NCBI GenBank assembly: GCA_028751875.1
Contig: CM054157.1
Span: forward strand, 56,476,347 to 56,540,346
From: Rapana venosa
Taxonomy: Eukaryota; Mollusca; Gastropoda; Neogastropoda; Muricidae
Reading direction: 5' to 3'
Length of the DNA stretch: 64,000 nt
In this document: positions 20,970 through 32,200 of the stretch, piece by piece
Layout of the letters: the number at the start of each line of letters is the position of its first letter
How positions within the stretch are numbered: position 1 is the stretch's first letter
The notes under the pieces: model-generated
Databases searched by the model: none
Told to the model about the DNA's origin: nothing
The model's input: the letters and a program-made list of their open reading frames with translations, nothing else
Translations under genes and position numbers: made by a program

Positions 20970-21165
20970 TAGTGAGGACCTGTATAAGTATTGGGTTATT
21001 ATTATTAAGATGTATCCCTAACGGGCGGGACTGGATGTAAAAAACCAATGTGTGCTTATTCATTATCTCGAAATAAAAGAATGTTGTCATTGTCAATTGT
21101 CATTGTCTCTCTCTCTCTCTCTCTCCTCAAGGGCTGGATGAAATAAATAATAATGTTGATGTGAT
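20970..21165 (+). mobile_element. LINE 3' terminus, second tandem copy plus partial third
   Basis: GTATTGGGTTATTATTATTAAG, broken here as GTATTGGGTT then ATTATTATTAAG, is followed by CGGGCGGGACTGGATG, GTGTGCTTATTCATTATC and a TTGTCATTGTC tail (21072-21106). A short TC run and a third partial start (GGGCTGGATGAAATAAATAA, 21130) come next. Confidence 0.6.
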
Positions 21166-21261
21166 ATGTAACCCTTGGACGACGAGAGTTTCAATCTATC
21201 AACATATCAATCAATCAGTCAAATTCAATCAATCGGTCTGCTATGTCTGTCTGCATGCTTG

Positions 21262-21298
21262 CTGTCTATCTGTGTGTGTGTGGTGTGTGTGTGTTGTG

Positions 21299-21337
<39 letters not shown>

Positions 21338-21650
21338 GTTTGTGTGTGTGTGAGTGTGTATGTGTGTGTGTGTGTGTGTGTGTATTTAAAAAGCTAATAA
21401 TTCGAAACAGCTTTTGGATTATAGAATCATTTCGAAGGACTTTTGTGCCGCTCGCGTGCGGCGTGCGTGCGTTGTGAGTATGTGTCTGTGTGTATAGTAT
21501 GTGGGTGTGTTGAGTGTGGTGTGTGGTGTGTGTGTGTGTGTGTGTGAGAAGAGAGAGAGTGAGAGATGACACCGAGAGAGAGAGGAGAGAGAGAGAGAGA
21601 GTGAGATGAGAGAGAGGAGAGAGAGAGAGAGAGAGAGAGAGACTCAGTCG
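21262..21650. repeat. GT and GA arrays
   Basis: GTGTGT runs at 21265-21385 and 21475-21545, and GAGAGA runs at 21546-21642, separated by about 85 bases of unassigned sequence. Confidence 0.9.
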
Positions 21651-22009
21651 TTCTCTTTGTTTTTGATTTTATTTTTTCACCTCGTCTGCCTTATTTACTG
21701 TTTTGTATGTCAAGATCTCTGTCCAATTTATCTGTTAACACACACTCACACACACACCACATGACACACACGCGCGCCCGCGCCGCGCGCGGTGCGTGCG
21801 CACACACATTTGATCATTATCCCCTAGTATCATCCTTTAGGAGAAGATGTACCTTAAAGTTGGTTCACATTTGCACGTTAAAAGGCCTGCGGGTTTGCGT
21901 GTTTCATATTGAGTAGCCAGAGTTTCCAATAAGGTGTGCACACGTCCCAACAGACAGTTGATACACTCGCTCACTCAGCAGACACATAGATTATATGCGT
22001 GAGTATGGG
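21651..22009. other. Unassigned sequence with CA/CG-rich patch
   Basis: An alternating purine-pyrimidine patch (CACACGCGCGCCCGCGCCG, near 21767-21800) sits in otherwise unassigned sequence. Confidence 0.5.
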
Positions 22010-22068
22010 GGAGAGAGATATCATAGATATTTTGGAGAGGAAAGCGAGAGAGAGAGCTGAGAAGAGAG

Positions 22069-22104
<36 letters not shown>

Positions 22105-23340
22105 AGACAGACAGAAGAAGACGAAGATCGACTGATAGACAGATGGACAGATACAACACACACCATGCATAATATGCACACAACATAATTATATAATTAC
22201 GCTTACATACACACACACGCACGCACGCACGCCACCAAACACGAGCACAGAGAGAGAGACAGAAGAGGCACATGAGAGACAGAGACAGGACACAACAGAC
22301 AGATGACAAAGACTGACAGACAGAGAGTCAGACTCATGTACAGGCACATAAAAAACGTACTTGGCCACGAATCATTTATGTGGGAGCGTTTGTTTTGCAC
22401 CCCTCCCCCTCCTCACTTTAAAGAAGTGACACAAACATACACACGTGCGACACCGAAGGTGAGGGAGAAAAGGAGAGCGAGATCGTAGAGAGAGACAGAA
22501 GAGAGAGAAAGCAGAGAGAGAGACAGGAGAGAGAGCAGAGAGATACAGAGACAGATAGAGACCAGAGAGAGAGAGACAGAAGAGAGGAGAAGGACAGAGA
22601 CAGAGAGAGCGAGAGAGAGAACAGAGAGCGAGACATGAGAGAGCGAGATGGAGAGCCTGAGAGTGAGACAGAGAGGTGCGAGAGAGAGAGACAGAGAGAG
22701 CGAGAGAGAGACAGGAGAGGAGGACAGAGAGAGCGAGAATGTGAAGCCAGAGAGAGAGACAGAGAGAGCGAGAAGACAGAGAGAGCGAGAGGGGGGAGAA
22801 AGAGAGAGAGAGACAGAGAGAGAGACAGATAGAGACAGGTGAGCGAGAGAGAGAGATTGAGACCCCAGAGAGGGAGACATATAGAGACCAGATGTGAGCG
22901 AGAGAGAGGAGACAAGAGAGAGCGAGAGAGGAGAGAGCGAGAGTGAGACAGAGAGACCGTGACAGTTGAGAGCGAGAGAGAGAGACAGAGAGAGAGACAG
23001 ATAGAGCAGAGAGCGAGAGAAGAAACAGATAGAGAGCGAGAGAGAGAGAGAGCTAGTGCGAGAGAGAAAGACAGACAGAAGACAAGGGACAGAGGTAGAG
23101 ACAAAGGTTATACAGTCAGAGGAATAGATAAATTAGATAGATAAATATGTTACACAGAGAGAGACAGAGAAAAGACCAGAAACAGAGAGTCAGAAAGCAG
23201 ACAGACAGACAAAGGATAGAGGTACAGACAAGAGACGTACAGACAGAGAATAAATGATAGAAGAGAGAGGCGACGCGAGAGAGAGAGGTGAGGAGGAAGA
23301 GAGAGAGAGAGAGGCAGACAGGTAGACAGGACACACAGAC
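22010..23340. repeat. 1.3-kb purine array (GA, GACAGA)
   Basis: Long polypurine sequence built from GAGAGA with GACAGA, GAGCGAGA and GACAGATAGA variants. It is interrupted by less repetitive islands (about 22140-22240 and 22335-22440). Overlapping open frames on both strands (S/L-rich or R/E-rich) are products of the repeat. Confidence 0.9.
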
Positions 23341-23514
23341 TGGCATTACAATGATATGTAGCAGGTAAAAAGATAGACAAACAGTCATCAGCAGCCAACC
23401 TCACAGAAGACAGACCACACACAAACACACATACATACAAACACACAACATAAAACACACATCCCAACAACGACGACCACCACAACACACACACAACACA
23501 CACCCAACCACACA

Positions 23515-23547
<33 letters not shown>

Positions 23548-23766
23548 AACAACATAAGCAAATGCCACTGCTATTCAATTTACCATTTGAATATAAAGTT
23601 TGGACTTTGGACTTTGACTTTGACTGACACACACACTCACACCACCACACACACACACAAAAACACACACAAACACACAACAACACACCACACAACACAC
23701 ACACACACTCACAACAACTCACACACACACAACACACAAAACCTCACACCACACAGAGTATCTATC
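23341..23766. repeat. CA array with an embedded TTTGGAC/TTTGAC tail
   Basis: CA-rich sequence at 23405-23545 and 23625-23755. Between them, 23590-23628 reads AAGTTTGGACTTTGGAC then TTTGACTTTGAC, which looks like the terminal tandem tail of a retroelement whose body is not otherwise visible. Confidence 0.75.
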
Positions 23767-23925
23767 TGTTAAAGCTCATCAGTCACAAGAACTCTACTTT
23801 CGTGAAAGAGAACTGTCTGTTCTGTGAAATCACGATTCAGAAAGGAAAACAGTCTGGAACCGACATCAAGACCCACCCTTGTTCTACTCCATCTGATCGA
23901 ACAGAACTGATGGAAAGGGTGGAAA
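23767..23925 (+). CDS. Small CxxC open frame, unrecognised
   Basis: From 23773 the frame reads LLKLISHKNSTFVKENCLFC and then EITIQKGKQSGTDIKTHPCS, followed by TPSDRTELMERVE, and runs into a poly-G tract. C-x2-C followed after about 20 residues by H-P-C suggests a zinc-binding half domain. Short CxxC segments of this general look are known from multicopy invertebrate proteins, but I cannot name the family. A CA array bounds the left side. It could be an exon, an old retroelement fragment, or chance. Confidence 0.35.
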
Positions 23926-23962
23926 GGGGGGGGGGGGAGGATGCGGGGGGGGGGGGGGGGAG
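23926..23962. repeat. Poly-G tracts
   Basis: Two G runs of about 12 and 16 bases separated by AGGATGC. They directly precede the SINE copy. Confidence 0.9.
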
Positions 23963-24345
23963 GAGAGACAGGTCTTGTGGGTTAGAGCGTTGTATGTGAT
24001 CTGCGGCCGGGTTCGAGCCACCAACCAGACACCCGTTCAAGGGGATTCTTCCCACTGGAGTTAACATCAGTGCGGACTCCACTCTCCCTAAATGTCCTTC
24101 GGATGAGACTATAAACCGAGGTCCCGTGTGCGAATGCACGCAGAGCATCTTGCGCACACGTTAATTAAAAACCCGATCCGCCTTTTGTAAGAGTTGGCCA
24201 TGTCGTGCTGGTAGGACCAGATGGCAACATCGAACAAGAAAAACAGCCAACAAAAAGTGGACGCTTGTCTCGTGTTCAGACATTACTCCCAAAGTCGCAA
24301 TGCCGCTAGCTTAATGGTGAGCAACACATCTGTTTAAGCAACATC
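23963..24345 (+). mobile_element. SINE-A head and body joined to SINE-B tail
   Basis: The head TTGTGGGTTAGAGCG, B box GGGTTCGAGCCACC, GGAGTTAACATCAGTGCGG and CCTTCGGATGAGACTATAA are classic SINE-A. After GATGGCAACATCG the ACTGGATG tail is absent. Instead the copy continues through GTTCAGACATTACTCCC and AAGTCGCAATGCCGCTAGC, the SINE-B tail. The copy near 63.0 kb changes tails at the same place. Confidence 0.8.
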
Positions 24346-24820
24346 TCAAAATGGTTGATTCTCAGGGCCAGGGTACCAATAAAAAAATTTTTTAAAAAAT
24401 GATGATAGTCTTCGGTTTAAAAAAACCTCTTTTTTTTATTTTTATTATTTTTTTTTAACTTCATACAAACTTTTTCTGTATTCTCTAGAATAAAACTTAC
24501 CGGTTGAAAAAAGAAATTTTGCCCCCCCCCCCAACCCCCCCCCCCCCCCCCAAAAAAACAAAAACATGACAATGTGTTTATGGTAGTCACAATAATTTAT
24601 TTTCGGCATCATTCTTTATTGCATATGTTAGAAGCTTTATACTTTTTTTTTTTTATCAAAATATCTTTATACATAAAAATGGTTCTGAGGAAAAATTAGA
24701 GTATAATTATTATTGATAAGACAACCCTTTTTTTTTTATAGACATTGCAAAGTTGTTTGTTTAGATATAGTCCAGTTTTTTGTGCATTTTTTAATGTTCG
24801 TTAGATTGATTTTTTTCTCA
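24346..24820. other. AT-rich sequence with poly-C tract
   Basis: AT-rich DNA with homopolymers and a poly-C tract near 24522-24551. No gene is seen. The LINE begins at its right edge. Confidence 0.5.
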
Positions 24821-27479
24821 AGGTATGCATCCGGGTGTCGGCCAAGCCCAAGAACATCACCATCATACAAATCTATGCACCATCATCTGACCATGCAGAT
24901 GAAGAAGTAGAAGAATTTTATGAAGATCTTGAAGAGACCATTATGAAAATACCCAAGAAGGACATCATCATCATCCAAGGGGATTTTTAACCCCAAAAGT
25001 AGGCCCTGACTCTTAACAACCAAGGGCCGGAACAGTTGGTCAGTTGGAACTGGGGAGACCAACGACAGGGACTACGTCTGCTGGAGTTTGCCTGCACCCA
25101 CAGACTTACCATTGCCAATACCCTCTATCCCAACAAGCAGTCAAGGAGGAAAACCCTGGCATGCGCCAAACGGCAAGATCCAAACCAAATAGATTTTATC
25201 TTAACACCACGGCGCTTCAAATCCACATCAACAGAGCCAAAAAACAAGAACCTACCCTGGAGCTTGACATAGGCAGCGACCACGACCTTGTGCTGCTGGT
25301 ATTCAAAATGAAGACTGAAGAAAAACAAACCGCCTGCAAACCCAATTGACGTGGACAAACTGAAAGATCCAGATGTCGAGGAGATTTTCCCAAAGGGGCT
25401 AAGCTTGGGGACGTTTTGGGGCCCATTAAAACCTCCTGGACAATGACATAAATGACCTCACCAACAACTTCAATGAGGCAGTCCGAGAAACAGCAGAGGA
25501 GGTACTCGGTCGTCAGAGGAATAAACACCACCCATGGACTCCAATGACATCTTGGACCTCTGCGGATACAAAGAGCACTGAAACCAACCAGGTCTTCCAA
25601 CCCTAAAGAATACCGGGAGGCCAACAATCTCTTTGAAGAAGTCAATGTTAAAGGCCAGAGAGAAGTGGATCAGTGATCAATGTGTTTGAGATCAAAAAAA
25701 AGCATGAAAGTGGGCAACATAAAAAAAGGCAAAACGACACCCTGAAGAAACTCACAAAACCACTTCAAAAAAATCTTCAGTCATTAAAGACAGCTCCGGA
25801 AACCTCCTCACAGAAAGCTCGCTGCATTGAACAGGTGGTCTGAATATTGTCAAGAACTGTACAACTTACCAATACAACCTGACAAAGAGCATAATAGAAG
25901 AGAAAGCACCCAACATCAAGAGCACCCTCGCCATTACCTTTTACTGAGGGAAGAAGTGGAAGAAGCCATCCGCAGCTTACCATAAGGGAAAGTCCCAGGA
26001 GCAGACAATATACCAGCAGAGCTGCTCAAGCATGGTGGCGAAACAGTCCATCACTTTATGTTACAGCTACTGTCAGAAGATTTGGGAGACAAAACGTGGC
26101 CAACAGTAATGAAAAACAACACTCATTATACCCCTGCCCAAGAAGGGGAATTTACGCCAATGCCAAACTATAGAACAATCAGCCTCTTTCACCCCACGCC
26201 AGCAAGATCATGCTCAAAGTTATTTTGAATCGACTCAAGAAGGGGGCAGAAGAACACCTTGCAGAGGAACAAGCTGGGTTCAGGGCAGGCAGGAGCACAA
26301 TCGAACAGATTTTTAACTGCCACATCATATGGAAAAACATCCTTCAACATCAGAGAAAACCTGGTTCCACAACTTCATCGACTTCAAGAAGGCTTTTGAC
26401 AGAGTATGGCACGAAGGCCTGTGGCAGGTCCTCAAAATGTTTGGCATTGAAGAAGGACTATGCAAACCATTCAAGCACTGTACAACCCGCAAGCAGTGCA
26501 GTCCTTCTGAACATCAGGTCGGAGACTACTTCAAAACCAAAAGTTGGGGTCCGACAAAGATTGCCTGTTATCTCCAGTCCTGTTCAATCTGTTCTTGGAA
26601 AACATTATGAGAGAGACCCTCCATGACTTCCACTCTACCATCTCCATTGGCGGCAGACCTCTCAACAACTTACGGTTTGCCTATGATATTGACCTCATGG
26701 GCGGAAGTAAACACAGAGCTGCAAGATCTTACGACCAGATTTGAGAACAGAGCTGGAGCATATGGGGTGGAGGTGAGCTCGGGAAAAGTAAAGTACTTGT
26801 GAACAGCACAGCAATGCCACTGCTAAAATTAAAATTTAACGGCCAACCCAAATGGAGGAGGTAGACGCTTTTAAATACCTTGGCGCTACACTCACAAAGG
26901 ACGGTCGATCGAAAGACAGAAATCAAAATCAGATTTGCCATGGCAACATCTTCCATGACAAAACTCACACCATATGGAAAAGTTAAAGAGATCAGTTTCC
27001 AATCAAACAAAAACTTACAAAGCCCTAATTCAGACGATCCTGCTGTACGGAAGTGAAACCTGGGCATTGACTGCTGAAACAGCAAAGCGAATCCAGTCAT
27101 TTGAAACAAAAAAGCCATAGAAAACTACTGGCATAAACCTGGAGAGAACGAAAGACCAATGAATTTGCAAGAGTCAAAATAAACACGGCTGGCAGGTCCA
27201 CAGGAACCCCTTCTCACCATCGTCAAGAAGAAAAAGCTGACATGGTTCGGCCACGTCACCCGCCACAACACTCTGCCCAAAACAGTACTGCAGGGAACAC
27301 TCGAAGGTGGCAGAAGGAGGGGAAGACAGAACAAGTCATGGATGGACAACATCAGAGAATGGACCAGGATGAATGACTCGGCACTACTGCGCAGAGCCGA
27401 GGACCGAGATGGATGGAGGAGGCTTACCACGGCATCGTCTTTCATGTCTCCCCCACGACCGCCAAGGTCACGGGTCTGA
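24821..27479 (+). mobile_element. LINE with endonuclease and reverse transcriptase, broken
   Basis: The copy opens inside the apurinic/apyrimidinic-type endonuclease: ITIIQIYAP (24.85 kb), IIIIQGDF (24.97 kb), RLLEFACTHRLTIANTLYP, QIDFILTPRRF and SDHDLV (25.27 kb). The reverse transcriptase follows: GKVPGADNIPAELLKHGGE (25.99 kb), NYRTISL, LAEEQAGFRAGRSTIEQIF (26.26 kb), NFIDFKKAFDRVWHEGLW (26.37 kb, first catalytic Asp present), VRQRLP and FAYDIDL (26.68 kb), where an FADD motif is expected. The C-terminus has LTWFGHVTRHNTLPKT, GGRRRGRQNKSWMDNIREW and PPRPPRSRV, ending at TGA 27477. Frame changes are frequent. It belongs with the abundant invertebrate elements often mislabelled craniofacial development protein 2; the clade (perhaps RTE-like) is uncertain. 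Confidence 0.92.
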
Positions 27480-27494
27480 TGATGATGATGATGT
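27477..27494 (+). repeat. TGA tail of the LINE
   Basis: Six TGATGA-type triplets follow the last codon, and the stop codon is itself the first unit. Short tandem tails at the 3' end are usual for RTE-like LINEs. Confidence 0.75.
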
Positions 27495-27824
27495 TTTTTT
27501 ATATGTGTTACAATCATACTTAAGACCTATTTGTATTTTTTGGTGCTTTTTCTTAAGGTTTAATTTTTTTATGCTATTTTCATGTTTATTATTTGTTTTT
27601 GTTTGCTAGTAATATGCGTGTTTTAAGTCCTCCTTGCAATTTTTCTACTAGATAAATTCATGGGTTAATCTCCATACGTAATTTTTTCTGTTCGTATTAT
27701 TTGTAGTTTAATGTTTATATTGTAAATGGTCCGCGAATTAAATCCGTGGTTTAGTTCCTATCTGTGACTGTTAATTAATTAAATTAATTGTTAAAGACTA
27801 TTAATTGTGTAATTATTCTATCCA
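27495..27824. other. AT-rich spacer
   Basis: AT-rich sequence between the LINE tail and the satellite. The last 80 bases (TTAATTAATTAAATTAATTG) resemble satellite units in composition. Confidence 0.5.
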
Positions 27825-29305
27825 TTACATTAAGTTTTAATGCCTGTTTGTAACTATTCTGTTAATTACATTAAGTTTGAATGCCTGTTTGTAACTGTTC
27901 TGTTAATTACATTAAGTTTTAATGCCTGTTTGTAACTATTCTGTTAATTACATTAAGTTTGAATGCCTGTTTGTAATTATTATGTTAATTACATTAAGTT
28001 TGAATGGCTGTTTGTAACTATTCTGTTAATTACATTAAGTTTTAATGCCTGTTTGTAATAATTTTATTATGTTAATTACATTAAGTTTGAATGGCGTTTG
28101 TAACTATTCGTTAATTACATAAGTTTGAATGCCTGTTTGTAATTATTAGTTAATTACATTAAGTTTTTAATGGCCCGTTTGTAACTATTCTGTTAATTAC
28201 AAATTTGTTTGAATGCCCCGTTTGTAATTTTGTTAATTTCATTTTAAATTTTAATGCCTGTTGTAACTATTCTGGGTTTAAATTTCATTAAGTTTGAATG
28301 CCTGTTTGTAATTATTATGTTAATTACATTAAGTTTGAATGGCTGTTTGTAACTATTCTGTTAATTTCATTAAGTTTTAAAATCCAGTTTGAAAGATTAA
28401 TAGGTTAATTACAGTAAGTTATGAATTCGTTTGTAACATTCGATAACTTACAAACCTTCAGTTGAAATGCTGATAGTAACTGTTACAGTTAAAAGACATA
28501 AAGTTTATAAGGAATGCCTGAATGTGGAAACTATTCAGTAATTACAAAAAGTTTTAATGCCTGTTATGTAATATATTATGTTAATATACATAAAGTAAAA
28601 GACAGCCTGTTTGTAACTATTCTGTCGATTCCCAAACGAAATTCAACAAAAGCCTATTTGTAACTTAATAAATGGTTAATTACATTAAGTTTTAATACAT
28701 TTTGTAACTATTATGTTAAATACATTAAAGTATGAAAGCCTGTTTGTAACTAATATTTAATAATTAAGTTATAAATTGCCTGTTTAAATAATCTGTTAAT
28801 TACATAATTTTTCATGCCTTTTGTAACTATTCTGTTAATAACAATAAGTTTTTAAATACTTTTTTGAAACTTTCTTTGAATTACATTAAAGTTTTGAATG
28901 GCTGTTTTTGTAACTACTCTGTTAATTACATTTAAGTTTGAATGCCTGTATGTAACTATTCTGTTAATTACATTAAGTTTGAAAGCCTGTTAGTACTTAT
29001 AAAGTTAATTACACTAAGTCTTGTATGCCTGTTTTTGTAATTATTCCGTTTACTTACATTAAGTTTGGAATGCCTGTGTTGTAACTATTATAGTAAAATT
29101 ACATTAATTTGAAATGCCTTGTTTTGTAATTATTCTGTTAATTACATTAAGTTTGTGAATCCTATTTGTTATTATAATGTTTAATTACATTAAGTTTTAT
29201 ATACTTTTTTGTAACTATTATGTTAATTACATTAATTAAAATGGCCTTTTTGTAATCATTAATTTAATTACATTAAGTTTGAAATGCCTGTTTTGTAATT
29301 GATGT
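27825..29305. repeat. 41-bp satellite array
   Basis: About 35 units of a 41-base AT-rich monomer (TTAATTACATTAAGTTT, then AATGCCTGTTTGTAACTATTC). Units are near-identical at 27825-28070. They become irregular, with many small insertions and deletions, from about 28200 to 29290. A common alternation is TTTTAATG/TTTGAATG and AACTATTCT/AATTATTAT, which hints at an 82-base two-unit period near the start. Confidence 0.92.
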
Positions 29306-29316
29306 TGTTAATTTAC

Positions 29317-29580
29317 ATCAAGGGTCAAGTGAGGAGTTACCACCCTGGATGTGACCGTTTTTGCGTGACTTGCTGCAGTAAGCCCCCAGTTCACCCAAGC
29401 TGTAAATGGATGACCTTCCTCTTTAGGGTTCAGGGAAGGAAAAACAGCGAGGGAGAGGGTGATGAACGCCGCCACAATATCTGTGCCCTAGAGAAGTGAG
29501 GTCTCTGGCCGTCTTTTTGCTCCCCCTACGACCACATAGGTTTTATGGGAACATTATTACTTTTCCCCCTTTTAATTGCC
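29317..29580 (+). mobile_element. SINE-C, 5' truncated
   Basis: It starts around AGGAGTTACCACCCTGG and GATGTGACCG (5S C-box-like). It continues with CAGTTCACCCAAGCTGTAA, CAGGGAAGGAAAAACAGCG, CTAGAGAAGTGAGGTCTCTG and CCTACGACCACATAGG. It directly follows the 41-bp satellite. Confidence 0.8.
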
Positions 29581-30260
29581 TTATTTGTATTTTGTGTGTG
29601 CTTAATTATTACATAAGGTTATTAATTTTAAAGAATGTTATGTTAATAAACATTGAACCAGATTTTATGTCTAATTTAATTGTTTATGTATACAATCATT
29701 TTGATATCTGATTGTGTTTATTTTTTTTGCGATTACGTTCTTGTTTTGCTCTGTTTTGTATATTTACAATACATTCATAGTTAAATACCTATTATAATTT
29801 GTTCTGCTGCTGGGGCCAGTTACTTTGGGGTTATAGTAATTTGTAATTACTCGTATTCGTTTCAATTCATGGTTGCGTTGGAATAAAAACAACTATTGTA
29901 TTTTTTTCTGTTATTTAACAATTATGCTTTAATATGCGTTTTTCCTTTTTTCTTATTTTTTTTCGGGTATTGTTGAATGGTGATGAATCTAATTTTAATT
30001 TTAACCTTCTGGTAAACTGTTATGTTTTGTCTTTCTGTTCTTGTTTCTTTTTTTTTTCGTTTTATTGTTGTTTTTGTCTCCTGTTTTTTTTGGGTTTTTT
30101 TTTTTTTTTTTTGTTTTTTTTTGGTTTTCTTATTGCTTTTATTGTTATTTTTTTGAGTCATTTTTCATATTGATTTTTTCCGTTTGGGGGGGGGAAAGGC
30201 TGTAAAAAAAAGCACATGGTGTTTTCTTACCTTGAATAAAAAAATGTGGCTTGACTTGAC
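29581..30260 (+). other. AT-rich sequence ending in a LINE-type tail
   Basis: Low-GC, T-rich DNA without a coding signal. The end (30188-30256) reads AGGCTGTAAAAAAAAGCAC, ATGGTGTTTTCTTACC and TTGAATAAAAAAATG, then GGCTTGACTTGACTT. That resembles the LINE/SINE-A terminus with a different short tail, so part of this stretch may be a LINE 3' untranslated region. Confidence 0.5.
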
Positions 30261-30639
30261 TTTCTCTCTCTCCCCAAAATTATGCAAGCCACCTCCATGA
30301 AAACCCACTTAGCATTTTTTCGTCTTTGTAATCTATACCGATCAGTCTGTACACTTTACAAAACAGTACAATAATTTGAGGATTAAACGTCCGGAGGCAA
30401 AATTTCATGATCAGCAATTTTTTGAAGCTAAAAACAATGATTTGTTATTATAAATATTTGTCCTGTTAAAGCTAAAACGCTGTTGGAAATTTTTTAAAAA
30501 AACCAAGTTTTTGAAAATAAAAAGATAAATGATATTTATTGTTTGGGTAGTATAGTTTTTTTCGAAGTTTAAAAAAAACTTTGTTGGAAAAATTTAAAAG
30601 TGCAACACGAACGAAAAAATAAACGATTGTCTTTTACAA
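30261..30639. other. Unassigned AT-rich sequence
   Basis: No repeat or gene is recognised. Confidence 0.45.
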
Positions 30640-31275
30640 CACAAAAACACACAACACACAAAAACACACACACACACACACACACACAACACACAACACA
30701 CACACCAAAACACACACACAACACACGCACCCCACAAAAAAAAACCCGCAAGCCTAGACTACAGCCAGGGCATAAAACGTTTTTTTTAAATTTTCCATTT
30801 TCAAAGGGGGAGGAGACTGGGGAGGACCCGGGATATCGATTTGGGCACAAAATGGCATCGACTTTCCATAACACACAACTCCACGTTTTTGATTCTGTGT
30901 GTCATTTTCAACTAAACGTTCCTTATGTCTGCTGTCTGTCTGCTTTGCTTTTTTGTCTTTCCCTCTTTGTCTCTGTCGAGGTAATTTGTCTCTCTTCCTC
31001 TGTTTGTGTCTGTCTGTCTGTCGTATCTCTTACTCTCCTGTCTCTCTCGTCGTTCTCTCTGCCTCACTCAACCCTGTCCTCTCTCTCTGTCTTCTCTCTC
31101 CCATCCCCTCTCTCCATGTCTCCCCCTACCTCGTCCTCTTCTTACTTTTTGTCGTGTGTGTGGGTGTGTGTGTTTTGTCTCTGTCTCTCTCTCTATTTGC
31201 CTTTTTGTCTCCCCCTTTTTAGAGTACGTCTTGTAGTTATTCGTCTTCTGTCTTCCTCCCTTTTTGTTTCCAAAA
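30640..31275. repeat. CA and CT-rich low-complexity sequence
   Basis: CA array (30640-30735), about 160 bases of unassigned sequence, then CTCT/TGTC-rich pyrimidine sequence (30925-31220). Confidence 0.75.
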
Positions 31276-32030
31276 AACCGCACATACAACAAACACAGAC
31301 ATACAAACAGACAAAAGACAGTCATCGATACACCACACGCACGAAACAACTATACACACGAACATACTATGTCCCAAAAACATTTGATAACACAGGACAG
31401 ACACAGAACACACCACACACACACCACCACACACACACCACACACCGACACAACACTAACACCAGTTTCATAAAATTGCACAAAAATTATGCATGACTTC
31501 AACACACCACACACACCACACACGACACTACGCACATCCCTATACACACATATATCACTGATACATACTAGACACGAACTATATCACACACACAAACACG
31601 ACGCACATAAATACACAGATTTAAACGTACATACATATGTCAAACATATATGCATACACACAGACACAACACACCACAGAACACACACCACACAACACAC
31701 AACACAACACACAGCAACCCCCACAAACACAACCATCACCACAACACTCACACCACACACACCAACACACCACACACATACACCCCAACACCCTCACACA
31801 CACACACACACACACACACAAAAACACCCCCACAAAACACACACACACACACAAAAAACAACACCCCACAGAACCCCCACACACACCACAACACCACACC
31901 CACACACACATACACAACACAACAACACACACACACACAGACACACACACAACACATACACACACACAACAACCACACACAACCACCACCACCACACGAC
32001 ACACACAACACAAGCCCACGACAATACTTA
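31276..32030. repeat. Degenerate CA array, about 750 bp
   Basis: CACA runs broken by AAC, CAT, CCC and single substitutions. G is nearly absent on the plus strand. Confidence 0.9.
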
Positions 32031-32200
32031 CTTCGGGTGGGGAGAGCTTGATAGTCCCCACTGTTCAGACACCCTTGTAAACCCCCACTGCCCCCCTGCA
32101 ATCCTCACCTTGTTCCCAAAACACCCATGAACCCCCCACCAGACGGGCAAAACCCCGAACGCGTGTGTTGGCGCTGTCAATACACATATACTCACGCACC
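32031..32200. other. Short unassigned island
   Basis: C-rich but more complex sequence between CA arrays. Nothing is recognised. Confidence 0.45.

Noticed and set aside
24821..25360. Host gene for craniofacial development protein 2
   Set aside because: The endonuclease is followed in order by reverse-transcriptase motifs and a TGA tail, so it is a LINE; the gene name is a common mislabel.
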